DNA from: Sphingobacterium athyrii
GTDB taxonomy: Bacteria; Bacteroidota; Bacteroidia; Sphingobacteriales; Sphingobacteriaceae
Assembly: GCF_003071065.1 (NCBI RefSeq)
Contig: NZ_QCXX01000008.1
Location: 248,001-312,000, forward strand
DNA length: 64,000 nucleotides
Direction: 5' to 3'
Part shown: one piece after another, positions 8,056 to 17,651 of the stretch
How positions within the stretch are numbered: position 1 is the stretch's first letter
Layout: the number at the start of each line of letters is the position of its first letter
Position numbers and translations under genes: made by a program
The notes under the pieces: generated by a model
Told to the model about the DNA's origin: nothing
Seen by the model: the letters and a program-made list of their open reading frames with translations, nothing else
Database searches by the model: none

Positions 8056-9306
8056 CTATCCGGCAGAAGGAATTGCAATATATCCCACCTCTTTTGGATA
8101 ACATAACGCATATTTGGATACATTTTTAGACAATGCTTCTAAATTTCCAAGATCCGATGCTTCGGTAATATCAATGAGTTCACCCGATTTCAATAATATC
8201 TTGATTTGATCGTTTGAGGGATTATATGCACGATTGTGGATTTCTTCCGTAAATACATAATAATGGATATCCTCCCTTCTTACTCCCAAGAACTCTTGCA
8301 CCTTGCTTTTTACCAGTTCAAGGTATGCTGTAGAAAAGGGCTTATTGCTCATTATTGAACGATATAGGTCCCTTTTCATAATTCGCTGGCACATTTTACT
8401 CAAAATCTCATCCTCATGCCGTTCCCATGTTTTTATTGCGGACATAATATCCGTATCATCTAAACGGGTAAACCAGTCTAAATGCAACGGGTCATCCAAA
8501 AAATTTGTGCGATCAACCTGCTGACTCAAAAACCAATGAAATGCTGGTGTGGAAAAAAGTTCCTTACCAGATGCGGTCAAGTCTTTCGCTCTTTGTAAAA
8601 TTTTAATCAATAATTGCTCTGCTCCGATAACGGTCTTGTGTAAATAGACCTGCCAGTACATTAACCTCCGCGCAATAAGGAATTTTTCCACGGAATAGAG
8701 CCCCTTATATTCAACGACAATCTCATCATTCACAACATTCAACATCTTTATAATCCGGTCGAATGAAATAACCCCTTCGGAAACTCCCGTGAAGAAGCTG
8801 TCTCGATTTAAATAGTCCATCCGATCCACATCCAATTGACTTGAGACAAGCTGATGAAGGAATTTTCGCTCGTATTGATTATTAAAAATAGCAATAGCCA
8901 AGCTCAATCGCCCGCCTAGATCTTGATTTATACGATCCATCAGCAAAGAGGAAAGCAACTCGTGCGAAACACCCACAATCAAACTATGTTCTAAAGAGTG
9001 AGAAAAAGGGCCATGACCGATATCATGCAATAAAATAGCCGCTAAAACCGCCTCTTCCTCAAGCGCAGAAATTTCGATCCCCTTACTCCGAAGGGTTTCC
9101 AATGCCATCGACATGAGATGCATAGCACCTATTGCATGTTGAAACCGTGTATGCAATGCTCCAGGATACACCAAATGAGTCATACTCACCTGTTTAATAT
9201 AACGAAGTCGCTGGAAATAGGGGTGCTGTACAAGGTCAAACACCAATCCCGTCGGAATGGCAACAAACCCATACACAGGATCATTGATGATTTTATTTTT
9301 GTTCAA
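8056..9306 (-). CDS. HD superfamily phosphohydrolase
   Basis: A 416-aa metal-dependent HD-domain protein of the dGTPase/SAMHD1-like branch. Visible motifs are RFQHAIG (His57), LLHDIGHGPFSH (His94-Asp95) and VDRMDYLNRDSF, which together supply the H...HD...D metal ligands. A C-terminal region of about 180 residues has no motif I recognise. Its substrate is unknown. It heads the minus-strand lpx operon. The start is a TTG at 9306: no in-frame ATG lies upstream before a stop at 9319-9321, and MNKNKIINDPVYGF is the usual opening of this family. Confidence 0.88.
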   Translation of the reverse strand: MNKNKIINDPVYGFVAIPTGLVFDLVQHPYFQRLRYIKQVSMTHLVYPGALHTRFQHAIGAMHLMSMALETLRSKGIEISALEEEAVLAAILLHDIGHGPFSHSLEHSLIVGVSHELLSSLLMDRINQDLGGRLSLAIAIFNNQYERKFLHQLVSSQLDVDRMDYLNRDSFFTGVSEGVISFDRIIKMLNVVNDEIVVEYKGLYSVEKFLIARRLMYWQVYLHKTVIGAEQLLIKILQRAKDLTASGKELFSTPAFHWFLSQQVDRTNFLDDPLHLDWFTRLDDTDIMSAIKTWERHEDEILSKMCQRIMKRDLYRSIMSNKPFSTAYLELVKSKVQEFLGVRREDIHYYVFTEEIHNRAYNPSNDQIKILLKSGELIDITEASDLGNLEALSKNVSKYALCYPKEVGYIAIPSAG

Positions 9307-9402
9307 TGTGGCGATAAATTAATGCTACTTTTCAACATATTAAATTGAAAACCTAGTTTTATAAAACACAAACTTATGGTTATCACTAATATAAACTTAA
9401 AA

Positions 9403-9410
9403 CAAAGATA
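9403..9410 (-). promoter_or_regulatory. Possible -7 element for the HD/lpx operon
   Basis: TATCTTTG on the minus strand fits the Bacteroidota -7 consensus TAnnTTTG and lies about 97 bases before the TTG start of the HD gene. No clear TTTG -33 element is seen at the right spacing, so support is weak. Confidence 0.35.
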
Positions 9411-9574
9411 GTTAGTTCATCGTTAAGAAATGTTAAAAATAAATCTAAAGCACGATATTTGCTTATGTTAGTATGATATTGAAATCCATTCAATAAACGA
9501 GGTATTTTCTTTTGTTACAATTCAAATTTGAGTAACACTACCAACCTCTCTTATAAGTAGACATATATAACAAG

Positions 9575-11128
9575 ATGCAAAAAACACATATTCTCTGGGC
9601 TGATGACGAAATTGACTTTCTAAAACCTCATATTTTATTTTTAGAAAGTAAGGGGTATAAAGTTGATACCGTCAACAATGGAAACGATGCGGTTGAAGCC
9701 TTTAAAAATGGTTTTTTTCATTTAATCTTTCTGGATGAAAACATGCCGGGGCTGACCGGGCTCGAAACCCTTGCGATCATCAAATCCATTAATCCGACCG
9801 TTCCGATCGTGCTCGTCACCAAGAATGAAGAAGAGCATGTCATGGAGGATGCCATTGGCTCCAAAATAGATGATTATCTCATCAAGCCTGTAAATCCTAA
9901 GCAGATTTTGATGACAATAAAAAAACTTACTGAAAATAAACGTATTGTCAACGAGAAAACCTCCATGGCCTACCAGCAGGATTTCCGCAATCTAGGCATG
10001 ATATTAAATGACAACTTAGATTTCATGCAATGGTCGGAAGTGTATAAAAAACTTGTTTACTGGGAATTATCACTCGAAAAGCTTGAGGACAACAATATGC
10101 ATGAAATATTGACGATGCAGAAGTCGGAGGCAAATATGCAGTTTTCAAAATTTGTCGAAAACAACTACATCAATTGGATCAACCGTCCAGAGGATGGTCC
10201 TATTTTATCCCATCAATTGTTTAAAAAGAAAGTATTTCCAGTCCTTGAGGATAATATCTCGACCTTCTTCGTCCTGATAGACAATTTGCGTTTTGACCAA
10301 TGGAAAATCATCAACGAGGTGATTACAGATTATTTTAGACTGGAAGAAGAAATCAATTATTTCAGCATCCTACCAACAGCTACTCAATATGCAAGAAACG
10401 CAATTTTCAGCGGCTTAACACCATTGGAAATGGAAAAACGCTTTCCTAAGTTATGGCAAAATGATGAGGATGAGGGGGGCAAAAATTTATATGAGGACCG
10501 GTTCCTGGATGATCAGATCAAAAGGTTATACCGTAAACCGATAAAGCATTCTTACACTAAAGTTTTAACGCTTGAACAGGGCAAGGATGTCTTGGACAAC
10601 TTGGGCAACATGATGCACAATCAGCTTAATGTCCTGGTATACAACTTTGTCGACATGTTATCCCACGCGCGAACAGATAGTTCGATGATCCGTGAACTGG
10701 CGAATGATGAAGCAGCGTACCGTTCGCTAACACTATCCTGGTTTGAACATTCACCTCTTTTAGAAGCTTTAAAATGGCTTTCACAGAAAAAAGTACGTAT
10801 TATTATCACCACCGACCATGGAACGATCAGGGTCAAAAAACCAAGTAAAATCGTCGGAGATAGAAACACGAATACCAACCTTAGGTATAAACAAGGTAAA
10901 AATCTAAACTACATTGAAAAAGATGTATTTACGATCAAGAATCCGCATGATGCGCAGTTGCCCAAACTCCATGTTAGCTCAACTTATGTATTTGCCAAAG
11001 AGGATTCCTACTTTGTTTATCCGAACAATTATAACCAATTTGTCAATTACTTCAACGGCACATTCCAACATGGAGGAATATCATTGGAAGAAATGATCAT
11101 CCCCTTTGCGACATACTTGCCGAAATAG
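9575..11128 (+). CDS. porX: PorX-type response regulator with PglZ domain
   Basis: PorX is the regulator that, with the kinase PorY, controls the type IX secretion system in Bacteroidota. The receiver domain (about 1-120) has Asp10-Asp11, phospho-acceptor Asp54 (FLDENMPG), Thr82 and Lys104 (YLIKPVNP). After a helical linker, the C-terminal PglZ alkaline-phosphatase-like domain (about 210-510) shows VLIDNLRFDQW, TQYARNAIFSGL and TTDHGTIRV, the likely metal and nucleophile regions. The 517-aa length matches known PorX proteins. It runs divergently from the HD/lpx operon and is followed 12 bases later by tsaE. Its presence implies a type IX system elsewhere in the genome. Confidence 0.9.
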   Translation: MQKTHILWADDEIDFLKPHILFLESKGYKVDTVNNGNDAVEAFKNGFFHLIFLDENMPGLTGLETLAIIKSINPTVPIVLVTKNEEEHVMEDAIGSKIDDYLIKPVNPKQILMTIKKLTENKRIVNEKTSMAYQQDFRNLGMILNDNLDFMQWSEVYKKLVYWELSLEKLEDNNMHEILTMQKSEANMQFSKFVENNYINWINRPEDGPILSHQLFKKKVFPVLEDNISTFFVLIDNLRFDQWKIINEVITDYFRLEEEINYFSILPTATQYARNAIFSGLTPLEMEKRFPKLWQNDEDEGGKNLYEDRFLDDQIKRLYRKPIKHSYTKVLTLEQGKDVLDNLGNMMHNQLNVLVYNFVDMLSHARTDSSMIRELANDEAAYRSLTLSWFEHSPLLEALKWLSQKKVRIIITTDHGTIRVKKPSKIVGDRNTNTNLRYKQGKNLNYIEKDVFTIKNPHDAQLPKLHVSSTYVFAKEDSYFVYPNNYNQFVNYFNGTFQHGGISLEEMIIPFATYLPK

Positions 11129-11140
11129 TAATTTTGCAAC

Positions 11141-11551
11141 ATGGAAATTATCGTAAACACAACGGCAGATCTTTCTGTTGCAGCCCAAACTCTTTTGAAC
11201 AGGTTTCCAAAGGATCGAATTTTTCTGTTATATGGCCCAATGGGGGCGGGAAAAACAACCTTTATAAAATATTTGTGTGAACAGTTGGGCGTAAAGGATA
11301 GTACCTCAAGTCCGACCTTCTCCATTGTCAATGAGTATGACTCTGACAATGGTCCAATCTATCATTTTGATTTTTATCGGATTAAAGATGAACAGGAGGC
11401 ATTTGACTTTGGCTATGAGGAATATTTCTATTCGGGAGCGTATTGCTTCATTGAATGGCCTGAAAAAATCCCCAATCTATTGCCTGAAGAAGCAAAGGAA
11501 ATACAGATCAGCATCGTAGATCCCGAAACCCGTAAAATATCTATCCGTTAA
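11141..11551 (+). CDS. tsaE: tRNA threonylcarbamoyladenosine biosynthesis ATPase TsaE
   Basis: TsaE is the small P-loop ATPase that cycles the TsaB/TsaD complex making t6A37 in ANN-decoding tRNAs. The 136-aa protein has Walker A GPMGAGKTT (32-40), the SSPTFSIVNEY switch motif, HFDFYR, and the FIEWPEK motif. It directly follows porX. The companion synthase of the pathway (tsaC) is also in this window at 27397. Confidence 0.95.
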   Translation: MEIIVNTTADLSVAAQTLLNRFPKDRIFLLYGPMGAGKTTFIKYLCEQLGVKDSTSSPTFSIVNEYDSDNGPIYHFDFYRIKDEQEAFDFGYEEYFYSGAYCFIEWPEKIPNLLPEEAKEIQISIVDPETRKISIR

Positions 11552-11574
11552 TCTAGCATTTATCACCTTCCATT

Positions 11575-12618
11575 ATGGCTCATTCATCGTCTTGTCAATA
11601 TATTCCATCTGATACCCACGTACCCGGATTAGCAGCTATCCATGCCGAACAATTAAGTTTTTCCTTTCATGAAAACAATGTGCAGTTTGCTGTCGAAAAT
11701 GCTTCTTTTGATATTGAAGGAGGAAAGATAACCGCTATTATCGGTGAATCCGGAAGCGGAAAAAGTACGCTCCTAAGATTAATCTATGGTTTATTGGAAC
11801 CAACCAATGGTGCCGTGCGGTACAAAGGCTGGCAAGTTCCCACACGCAAAGACAAACTAATACCCGGACATGATGCCATGAAACTCGTATCACAAGGATT
11901 TGACGATTTGAACACATACGCGAATGTATGGGATAATGTCGCTTCACAGCTACCTAATACAGATATCAAACGTAAACAGGATAAAACCGCCGAGATTTTA
12001 CAACGCTTGCGCATAGATCATTTGGCAAAAAAAAGGGTCGCTGACATCAGTGGCGGGGAAAAACAGCGCGTCGCCATCTGCCGCGCATTGATCAATGAAC
12101 CTGAAGTACTGTTGATGGATGAACCCTTTAACCAAGTCGATGCATCCTTTCGGGACACCTTACAACAGGACATAAAAGATATTGTCAGCGATACAGGACT
12201 GACGATAATTTTAGTTTCGCATGATCCCACTGAGGTGCTCGCGCTTGCGGACAATCTTATTGTCATGAAATCAGGTAAAATATTGGATCAAAATAATCCA
12301 CATGTACTATATAGTGAGCCATCACACCCTTATACGGCCCAGCTGCTTGCAAAAAGTAACATATTAAATCCTGAACAGGCGCAAAATTTGGGTATTGAAA
12401 GTAAAAAGTCCATCGGAATTCATCAGGAATGGATTTCTATTTCCACCACAGAAGAATCGTCTTTCTTTGTCAAAGACAGCAAATTCAGAGGTTTTTATTA
12501 TGAAATTTTGGTTTCCAATAATGCCGTTGATCTGCATTGCATCACCACCTCGCAGTTAATACCCAAGAAAAATCAAGCCGTTGATCTAACAATTTCCAAT
12601 TGGATCGCTTTCGATTAA
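11575..12618 (+). CDS. ABC transporter ATP-binding protein, PotA/CysA-like, no linked permease
   Basis: A 347-aa ATPase with a 20-residue N-terminal extension, Walker A GESGSGKST (57-65), Q-loop SQGFDDL (about 106-112), signature ISGGEKQRVA (158-167), Walker B VLLMDEP (178-184) and switch His216 (LVSHD). About 100 residues after the core form a C-terminal part resembling the regulatory/TOBE region of polyamine, iron or sulfate importers. The substrate cannot be told, and no permease or binding protein is adjacent. It follows tsaE by 23 bases and its 3' end overlaps the convergent esterase gene by four bases. Confidence 0.85.
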   Translation: MAHSSSCQYIPSDTHVPGLAAIHAEQLSFSFHENNVQFAVENASFDIEGGKITAIIGESGSGKSTLLRLIYGLLEPTNGAVRYKGWQVPTRKDKLIPGHDAMKLVSQGFDDLNTYANVWDNVASQLPNTDIKRKQDKTAEILQRLRIDHLAKKRVADISGGEKQRVAICRALINEPEVLLMDEPFNQVDASFRDTLQQDIKDIVSDTGLTIILVSHDPTEVLALADNLIVMKSGKILDQNNPHVLYSEPSHPYTAQLLAKSNILNPEQAQNLGIESKKSIGIHQEWISISTTEESSFFVKDSKFRGFYYEILVSNNAVDLHCITTSQLIPKKNQAVDLTISNWIAFD

Positions 12619-13466
12619 TTTAAGGTCGACAGCCAGGAAAGAAATGCATCAAACCATTTTTTTTCCGAAGTTTTATTGATTAACCCGAAGCCGTGGCCAC
12701 CTTCATCAAAGACATAGAGCGTATTTGGAATATTTACCTTATCCAACGCAGCCATCATCCGATAACTATTTTCGATAGGAACAGCTGTGTCATCTTTCGC
12801 GTGAACAAAGAAAGCGGGACATACTTCGGGAGAAACCTGTAGATTCGAAGAAAATAACCGAACAAGTTCTTCGGATGGGTTTTCTCCAATGAGATTAATT
12901 CTTGAACCTTTATGCGTCACATCGTTTTCCATTGAAATCACTGGATATATCAGTCCCGCAAAATCAGGGCGCAGTGACACATGTGACGGATTGGCGATAT
13001 ATGCTTTCTTAAACTTGGTCATGAGGGTTGATGCAAGATGTCCTCCCGCTGAAAAACCAATAACACCAACTTTTTTTAATTGCGGGTTGGAACTACGAAT
13101 CAACTGCATCGCCCGTTGCGCATCTTGAAGCGGCCCGATACTCTTATCCCGCATGATATTTGGCGAAGGCAATCTATATTGCAATACGTATGCCGAATAA
13201 CCATTCTTTACAAGCTCCTTAGCGACCGCGTGTCCTTCATGATCCATAGCAATATGCGAGTATCCTCCTCCCGGGATCACAAGCACGGCAATATTTTTAG
13301 CTGTATTTTTATCTGGCGTATAGATAAATAATTTAGGTGTATTTTTTTCCAAAAGAACCTGAGCTTTATCAGCTGCATTTGGAATAGAATCTTGATAAAG
13401 ATTAATCGCTTCCTGAGCCTTTGCAAGCGAAATCAAAGAACATAAGAACATAAGAATTTTTTTCAT
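12615..13466 (-). CDS. Secreted alpha/beta hydrolase (acetylesterase-like)
   Basis: A 283-aa serine hydrolase of the BD-FAE/axe family. It starts with a signal peptide (MKKILMFLCSLISLAKAQ). It has the oxyanion loop VIPGGGYSHIA (about 63-73), the nucleophile elbow GFSAGGH (Ser139), and a C-terminal HAKDDTAVP (acid) and GGHGFG (His) to complete the triad. Such enzymes remove acetyl or other ester groups from glycans, but no linked glycosidase points to a substrate here. Its start overlaps the ald stop by four bases (ATGA), so the two are co-transcribed. Confidence 0.85.
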   Translation of the reverse strand: MKKILMFLCSLISLAKAQEAINLYQDSIPNAADKAQVLLEKNTPKLFIYTPDKNTAKNIAVLVIPGGGYSHIAMDHEGHAVAKELVKNGYSAYVLQYRLPSPNIMRDKSIGPLQDAQRAMQLIRSSNPQLKKVGVIGFSAGGHLASTLMTKFKKAYIANPSHVSLRPDFAGLIYPVISMENDVTHKGSRINLIGENPSEELVRLFSSNLQVSPEVCPAFFVHAKDDTAVPIENSYRMMAALDKVNIPNTLYVFDEGGHGFGLINKTSEKKWFDAFLSWLSTLN

Positions 13467-14674
13467 AACGACGAAACTACTAATAAATCTAAATCTTTTG
13501 CGGTCATATTAAATCGGGAAGCCATATCGGCATTGGTCAGGTTACCTTGGTATAAATAGATTGAACTTCTTATTCCCGGACTTTTCCAAATTGCATTTCT
13601 CAATCCACCCAATTCGGCAAAGTCCAACAAGATGGATGTAAAAATATTGCTCATCGCATAGGTTGCCGTACGCGCCACCCGCGACGCGATATTGGGAACA
13701 CAATAGTGAATGACATCAAATTTTCGAAAAACCGGTTTATCGTGTGAAGTTACTTCCGATGTCTCAAAATTCCCCCCCTGATCAATGCTGACATCAATAA
13801 CAACCGAATTAGGTTTCATCTTCGAGACGGTTTCTTCGGAAATCACACAAGCAGAGCGGCCATTCTGTGCTCTTAATGCACCAATGACAACGTCCGAACT
13901 TATTACGGCCTTATTTAGGATAATGGGCTGAATAACGGAAGTAAACACCCTGCTCCCAAGGTTGTTTTGCAAACGACGAAGTTTGTAAATCGAATTATCA
14001 AAGACCTTTACCTGAGCCCCTAGTGCCAAAGCAGTCCGTGCCGCTTGTTCTCCTACCGTCCCGGCCCCAATAATAACGACTTCCGTAGATGCGACTCCGG
14101 TAACACCGCCTAGCATGAGCCCCTTCCCGCCAAATGCGTTACTTAAATATTCCCCGGCTATTAAGGTCGCGGTTGCACCAACAATCTCACTCATTGCCCG
14201 CACGACAGCCAAACAACCACCCTCATCCCTAAGGTATTCATAAGAGATTGCGGTGATCTTCTTATGCATAAGCGCCTTTAATACGTCCACATTCATTAGC
14301 GAAGGTTGCTGCGAAGATAACAGCACTTGCCTTTCCTTCATCAATTTGACTTCTGACACGGTAGGGCTGCCAACTTTAATAATCAAATCAGCCTGATAGA
14401 TTTCTTCTCTCGAAGACACTATCCGGGCTCCTTGTTCACTATAATGGTGATCTAAAAAATTAGCTCCGGCACCAGCTCCGGTCTCAATTAATACCTCGTG
14501 ACCATTCTCGACCAATAATGCCACAGCCAAGGGTGTCAGGCATATACGCTTTTCCTGAAGTGAGGTCTCTTTTGGAATCCCAATAAAAAGACTTTTTGCA
14601 TTCTTCTTCTTCTCAAAAAGCATCTCTTTCGGAGACATCATGGCCTGACTCGCAAGCTTCCCTAACTCATTCAT
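13463..14674 (-). CDS. ald: Alanine dehydrogenase
   Basis: A 403-aa member of the alanine dehydrogenase / PntA-N family, interconverting L-alanine and pyruvate plus ammonia with NAD. It shows GIPKET and EKRICLTP in the substrate domain (about 32-50), a Rossmann motif VVIIGAGTVGEQAA (about 213-226), and DVSIDQGGNFETS plus HYCVPNIAS typical of Ald. The N-terminal 30 residues are longer than in Bacillus Ald, as is usual in Bacteroidota. Translational coupling to the esterase (ATGA overlap) is clear, though the reason for the pairing is not. Confidence 0.9.
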   Translation of the reverse strand: MNELGKLASQAMMSPKEMLFEKKKNAKSLFIGIPKETSLQEKRICLTPLAVALLVENGHEVLIETGAGAGANFLDHHYSEQGARIVSSREEIYQADLIIKVGSPTVSEVKLMKERQVLLSSQQPSLMNVDVLKALMHKKITAISYEYLRDEGGCLAVVRAMSEIVGATATLIAGEYLSNAFGGKGLMLGGVTGVASTEVVIIGAGTVGEQAARTALALGAQVKVFDNSIYKLRRLQNNLGSRVFTSVIQPIILNKAVISSDVVIGALRAQNGRSACVISEETVSKMKPNSVVIDVSIDQGGNFETSEVTSHDKPVFRKFDVIHYCVPNIASRVARTATYAMSNIFTSILLDFAELGGLRNAIWKSPGIRSSIYLYQGNLTNADMASRFNMTAKDLDLLVVSSL

Positions 14675-14898
14675 TTTGTTAAATTGACTTTAGTTAAAAT
14701 TACGATAAATAATCAATCTAATCAAACGAAGATAAAATTGCTGCGACAACTGCGTCATTTTCCAAGTAACATCGTAATTCCTAGCGCACTGATCTGCCCT
14801 CATGAACCATGATATATTGTAAAAGATTAATACATATAAAGACCATTGAAATGGTACAAAATTATCTACATTTGTCTAAATTAATCAGACTTAATACC

Positions 14899-16818
14899 AT
14901 GCTAAGTAAAATCAGTATCGTACCCAGATGGATCATTTTTTTATTGGACATTTTCAGTGTTTCTATTGCCTATCTCCTTGCAAATGTTATTTATTACGAT
15001 TTTAACTTCGACTTTCTCCTTGATATAGATTTCAGCATACGATATATTTTGTTTATAAGCGTTTGCTCCCTGTCATTCTACTTATTCAAAATGTATACGG
15101 GAATAATTCGTTACACAAGTGCCATTGACTCCATACGAATATTATCGACCATAGTATTTAGCGTATTCATACTTTTGGTCCTCAAATTGATTATCCAGGC
15201 AAACGAAATCGAGCGAAATATTCCGACGGCATTAATTATCTTCTTTGCGCTCTTTTCATTTTTAATATTAACGGTCTATCGAACCATTATCAAAATTTTC
15301 TTTTTATATACTAAAAAGGTCAATGGCAGTAGAAAGAAAACTTTAATCTATGGTGCTGGTGATCTAGGTATTGCGGTAAAAAGAACGTTGGACCATGACG
15401 TTCGATCGAAAAATGCCATTATTGGTTTTTTGGATGATAACGACCAAAAAATCAATAAAGTGATTGATGGAACGAAAATTTACTCCTCCAAGAAGTTTAA
15501 TCATCTTATCAATACCCTCAATGTGGAGGAGGTCATTATTGCATCACACAATATTCCTTCAGAACGCAAGAATGAAATTACAGATATTGCCCTGGAACGA
15601 AATGTAAGCATCTTAACTCTTCCACCTGTTAAAAAAATCATGAATGGAGATCTTAATCCCAATCAGATCCAGAAAATAAAAATTGAAGATCTATTGGAAA
15701 GAGATCCGATCAAAATCAATGACGATCATATTCTAAGCCAGACAAAAGGTAAAAGAATACTTGTTACTGGTGCTGCAGGCTCAATCGGAAGCGAAATTGC
15801 TTCTCAATTGGGGAAATATGAACCTCAAATGATTATTCTATGTGACCAGGCTGAATCACCATTACATAATTTACAACTGGATCTGCAGGACGAATTTCCG
15901 GAGCAGGTGTATCATACCTATATCGCTGATATCAGAAGTACAAAAAGAATGCGTTTGCTCTTTGAAACATTTAAACCACATTATGTCTACCATGCCGCCG
16001 CATATAAACATGTTCCCATGATGGAAAATCATCCCTTGGAAGCGGTACAGACCAATGTCCTGGGAACTAAAAATCTAGCTGACCTAGCCGTTGAATTCCA
16101 GGTCGAAAAATTTGTTTTCGTTTCAACGGACAAAGCGGTCAACCCTACAAATATTATGGGTGCGACCAAGCGAATTGCCGAGATATATGTTCAATCGCTC
16201 AACAATCATCTGGAAAGCATTCAGGATGGGAGCACTAAATTTATTACAACACGATTCGGAAATGTCCTTGGTTCCAATGGTTCTGTCATTCCGAGGTTTA
16301 GAGATCAAATCCAGAAAGGGGGCCCTGTTACAGTAACCCATCCTGAAATTACACGTTATTTTATGACTATTCCCGAGGCATGTCGACTTGTTCTTGAAGC
16401 CGGTGCAATGGGACAGGGCGGAGAGATATTTGTCTTTGACATGGGTAAATCCGTAAAAATAGTAGAGCTGGCCAAGAAGATGATCCGTCTTTCCGGATTT
16501 AAACCGAATGAAGATATCGAAATCAAATTCACCGGTTTAAGGCCAGGAGAAAAACTATACGAAGAGCTACTAAATGACCTTGAGAATACCCTTCCGACAC
16601 ATCATGAGAAAATTATGATCGCCAAAGTCCGCGAAAATAATTATAACATTGTCAGTCTAAAATTAGCTGAATTAAAAGAGAGGTTAGCTACTCAAAATAA
16701 AAATGAGGTTGTCTACCAGATGAAGCTAATCGTTCCAGAATTTAAAAGTAAAAATTCAATCTATGAACAGCTGGACAAAGAAATCGAATTATCAAATGAG
16801 TCCGAAAACAAAAGTTAA
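14899..16818 (+). CDS. Membrane nucleotide-sugar 4,6-dehydratase (WbpM/CapD/PglF-like)
   Basis: This family dehydrates UDP-GlcNAc at C4/C6 as the entry to modified amino sugars for capsule, O-antigen or protein glycans. The protein (639 aa from the chosen start) has four transmembrane helices (about 1-125), a CoA-binding-like Rossmann fold (about 140-250, with IYGAGDLG), then the SDR domain with VTGAAGSIGSE (about 287-297), FVSTDKAVNPTNIMGATKR (S-x-x-D-K and M-x-x-x-K in place of Y-x-x-x-K) and FDMG...RPGEKLYEEL. The frame opens at 14809, but MLSKISIVPRWIIF at 14899 is the family-like start. No other sugar genes are adjacent, so the pathway is not known. Confidence 0.9.
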   Translation: MLSKISIVPRWIIFLLDIFSVSIAYLLANVIYYDFNFDFLLDIDFSIRYILFISVCSLSFYLFKMYTGIIRYTSAIDSIRILSTIVFSVFILLVLKLIIQANEIERNIPTALIIFFALFSFLILTVYRTIIKIFFLYTKKVNGSRKKTLIYGAGDLGIAVKRTLDHDVRSKNAIIGFLDDNDQKINKVIDGTKIYSSKKFNHLINTLNVEEVIIASHNIPSERKNEITDIALERNVSILTLPPVKKIMNGDLNPNQIQKIKIEDLLERDPIKINDDHILSQTKGKRILVTGAAGSIGSEIASQLGKYEPQMIILCDQAESPLHNLQLDLQDEFPEQVYHTYIADIRSTKRMRLLFETFKPHYVYHAAAYKHVPMMENHPLEAVQTNVLGTKNLADLAVEFQVEKFVFVSTDKAVNPTNIMGATKRIAEIYVQSLNNHLESIQDGSTKFITTRFGNVLGSNGSVIPRFRDQIQKGGPVTVTHPEITRYFMTIPEACRLVLEAGAMGQGGEIFVFDMGKSVKIVELAKKMIRLSGFKPNEDIEIKFTGLRPGEKLYEELLNDLENTLPTHHEKIMIAKVRENNYNIVSLKLAELKERLATQNKNEVVYQMKLIVPEFKSKNSIYEQLDKEIELSNESENKS

Positions 16819-16842
16819 TTCACTTTAAAATTTCCAAAATAC

Positions 16843-16872
16843 TTGCAAATTTGCTCGAAAAGTGTATTTTTG
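16843..16872 (+). promoter_or_regulatory. Bacteroidota-type promoter for the TPR protein gene
   Basis: CTTG (16842-16845) is followed after 19 bases by TATTTTTG (16865-16872), a good match to the TTTG-N19-TAnnTTTG consensus. The start codon is 25 bases downstream. Confidence 0.65.
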
Positions 16873-16896
16873 CAATCCATATTTTACTGATTAGTA

Positions 16897-17568
16897 ATGT
16901 CTAAAAATACAAATAATACAAATCAAGGTTTAAAACCTTCAAAAGGATCTTTTTTTCAAGATAACCAAAAAAGCGTTGCGTTTATTTTCGGTGGTATCAT
17001 TGTATTGATTTTGCTGTACTTTGGATACGAGAAACTTTACTTGCAGCCAAGAGCAGAAGAAGCATCGAATCGCATGTATAAAGCTGAGCAGCTTGTTACA
17101 ATTGACTCTTTACAGAATAAAGCAATTGCAGGTGACGGAGCATTCCTTGGTTTTAAACAAATTGCCGATGAATATTCAAATACAAAATCTGCAAATATTG
17201 CAAATGCATACTTAGGAGGTCTTTACCTACGTCAAGGTAAATTTGATGATGCAGTAAAAGCATTGGAGAAATATTCACCTACAGGAAGTCAAATTTTAGA
17301 CCCACTGGTTATCGGTTTAACAGGAGATGCCTATTCAGAGCTTAAAGACTATAAAAAAGCAGCTGATCACTATAAACAAGCTTCTGAAAAATCGAGCAAC
17401 TCATACACAACACCTTTATTTCTAAAAAAATTAGGGCTTGTTTATGAAGCACAGAACGATTACAAAAGTGCTGAAACAGCATACAAAAAAATCAAAACTG
17501 ATTTCCCTGAAAGCCAAGAAGCATCTACTATAGATGGTCTATTGGGCAGAGTACAAGCACATTTATAA
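16897..17568 (+). CDS. Single-pass membrane protein with TPR repeats
   Basis: A 223-aa protein with a short basic cytosolic N-terminus, one transmembrane helix (about 27-44, AFIFGGIIVLILLYFGY) and a periplasmic tail with TPR-type helices (about 95-215, e.g. KFDDAVKALEKY, YKKAADHYKQA, YKSAETAYKKI). The layout matches the YfgM/BamD-like class of chaperone-associated proteins, but a specific role cannot be assigned. It has its own promoter upstream and a perfect intrinsic terminator downstream, so it is probably monocistronic. Confidence 0.8.
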   Translation: MSKNTNNTNQGLKPSKGSFFQDNQKSVAFIFGGIIVLILLYFGYEKLYLQPRAEEASNRMYKAEQLVTIDSLQNKAIAGDGAFLGFKQIADEYSNTKSANIANAYLGGLYLRQGKFDDAVKALEKYSPTGSQILDPLVIGLTGDAYSELKDYKKAADHYKQASEKSSNSYTTPLFLKKLGLVYEAQNDYKSAETAYKKIKTDFPESQEASTIDGLLGRVQAHL

Positions 17569-17581
17569 GAGAACATAAATA

Positions 17582-17620
17582 CACAAAAAAAGAGGCTATT
17601 TCATGGCCTCTTTTTTTGTG
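17582..17620 (+). terminator. Intrinsic terminator, perfect 15-bp stem
   Basis: Two perfectly complementary 15-base arms (17582-17596 and 17606-17620) end in GAGGC/GCCTC and flank a nine-base loop; the descending arm contains seven T. It lies 13 bases after the TPR gene stop. The T-run also supplies the TTTG that could serve as -33 element of the ribH promoter. Confidence 0.85.
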
Positions 17621-17643
17621 ACCATCTAAATTCATTATCTTTG
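17615..17643 (+). promoter_or_regulatory. Putative ribH promoter overlapping the terminator
   Basis: TTTG (17615-17618) and TATCTTTG (17636-17643) are separated by 17 bases, slightly short of the usual 19. The -7 element ends only eight bases before the ribH ATG, predicting an mRNA with almost no leader. Confidence 0.5.
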
Positions 17644-17651
17644 TATCCATT

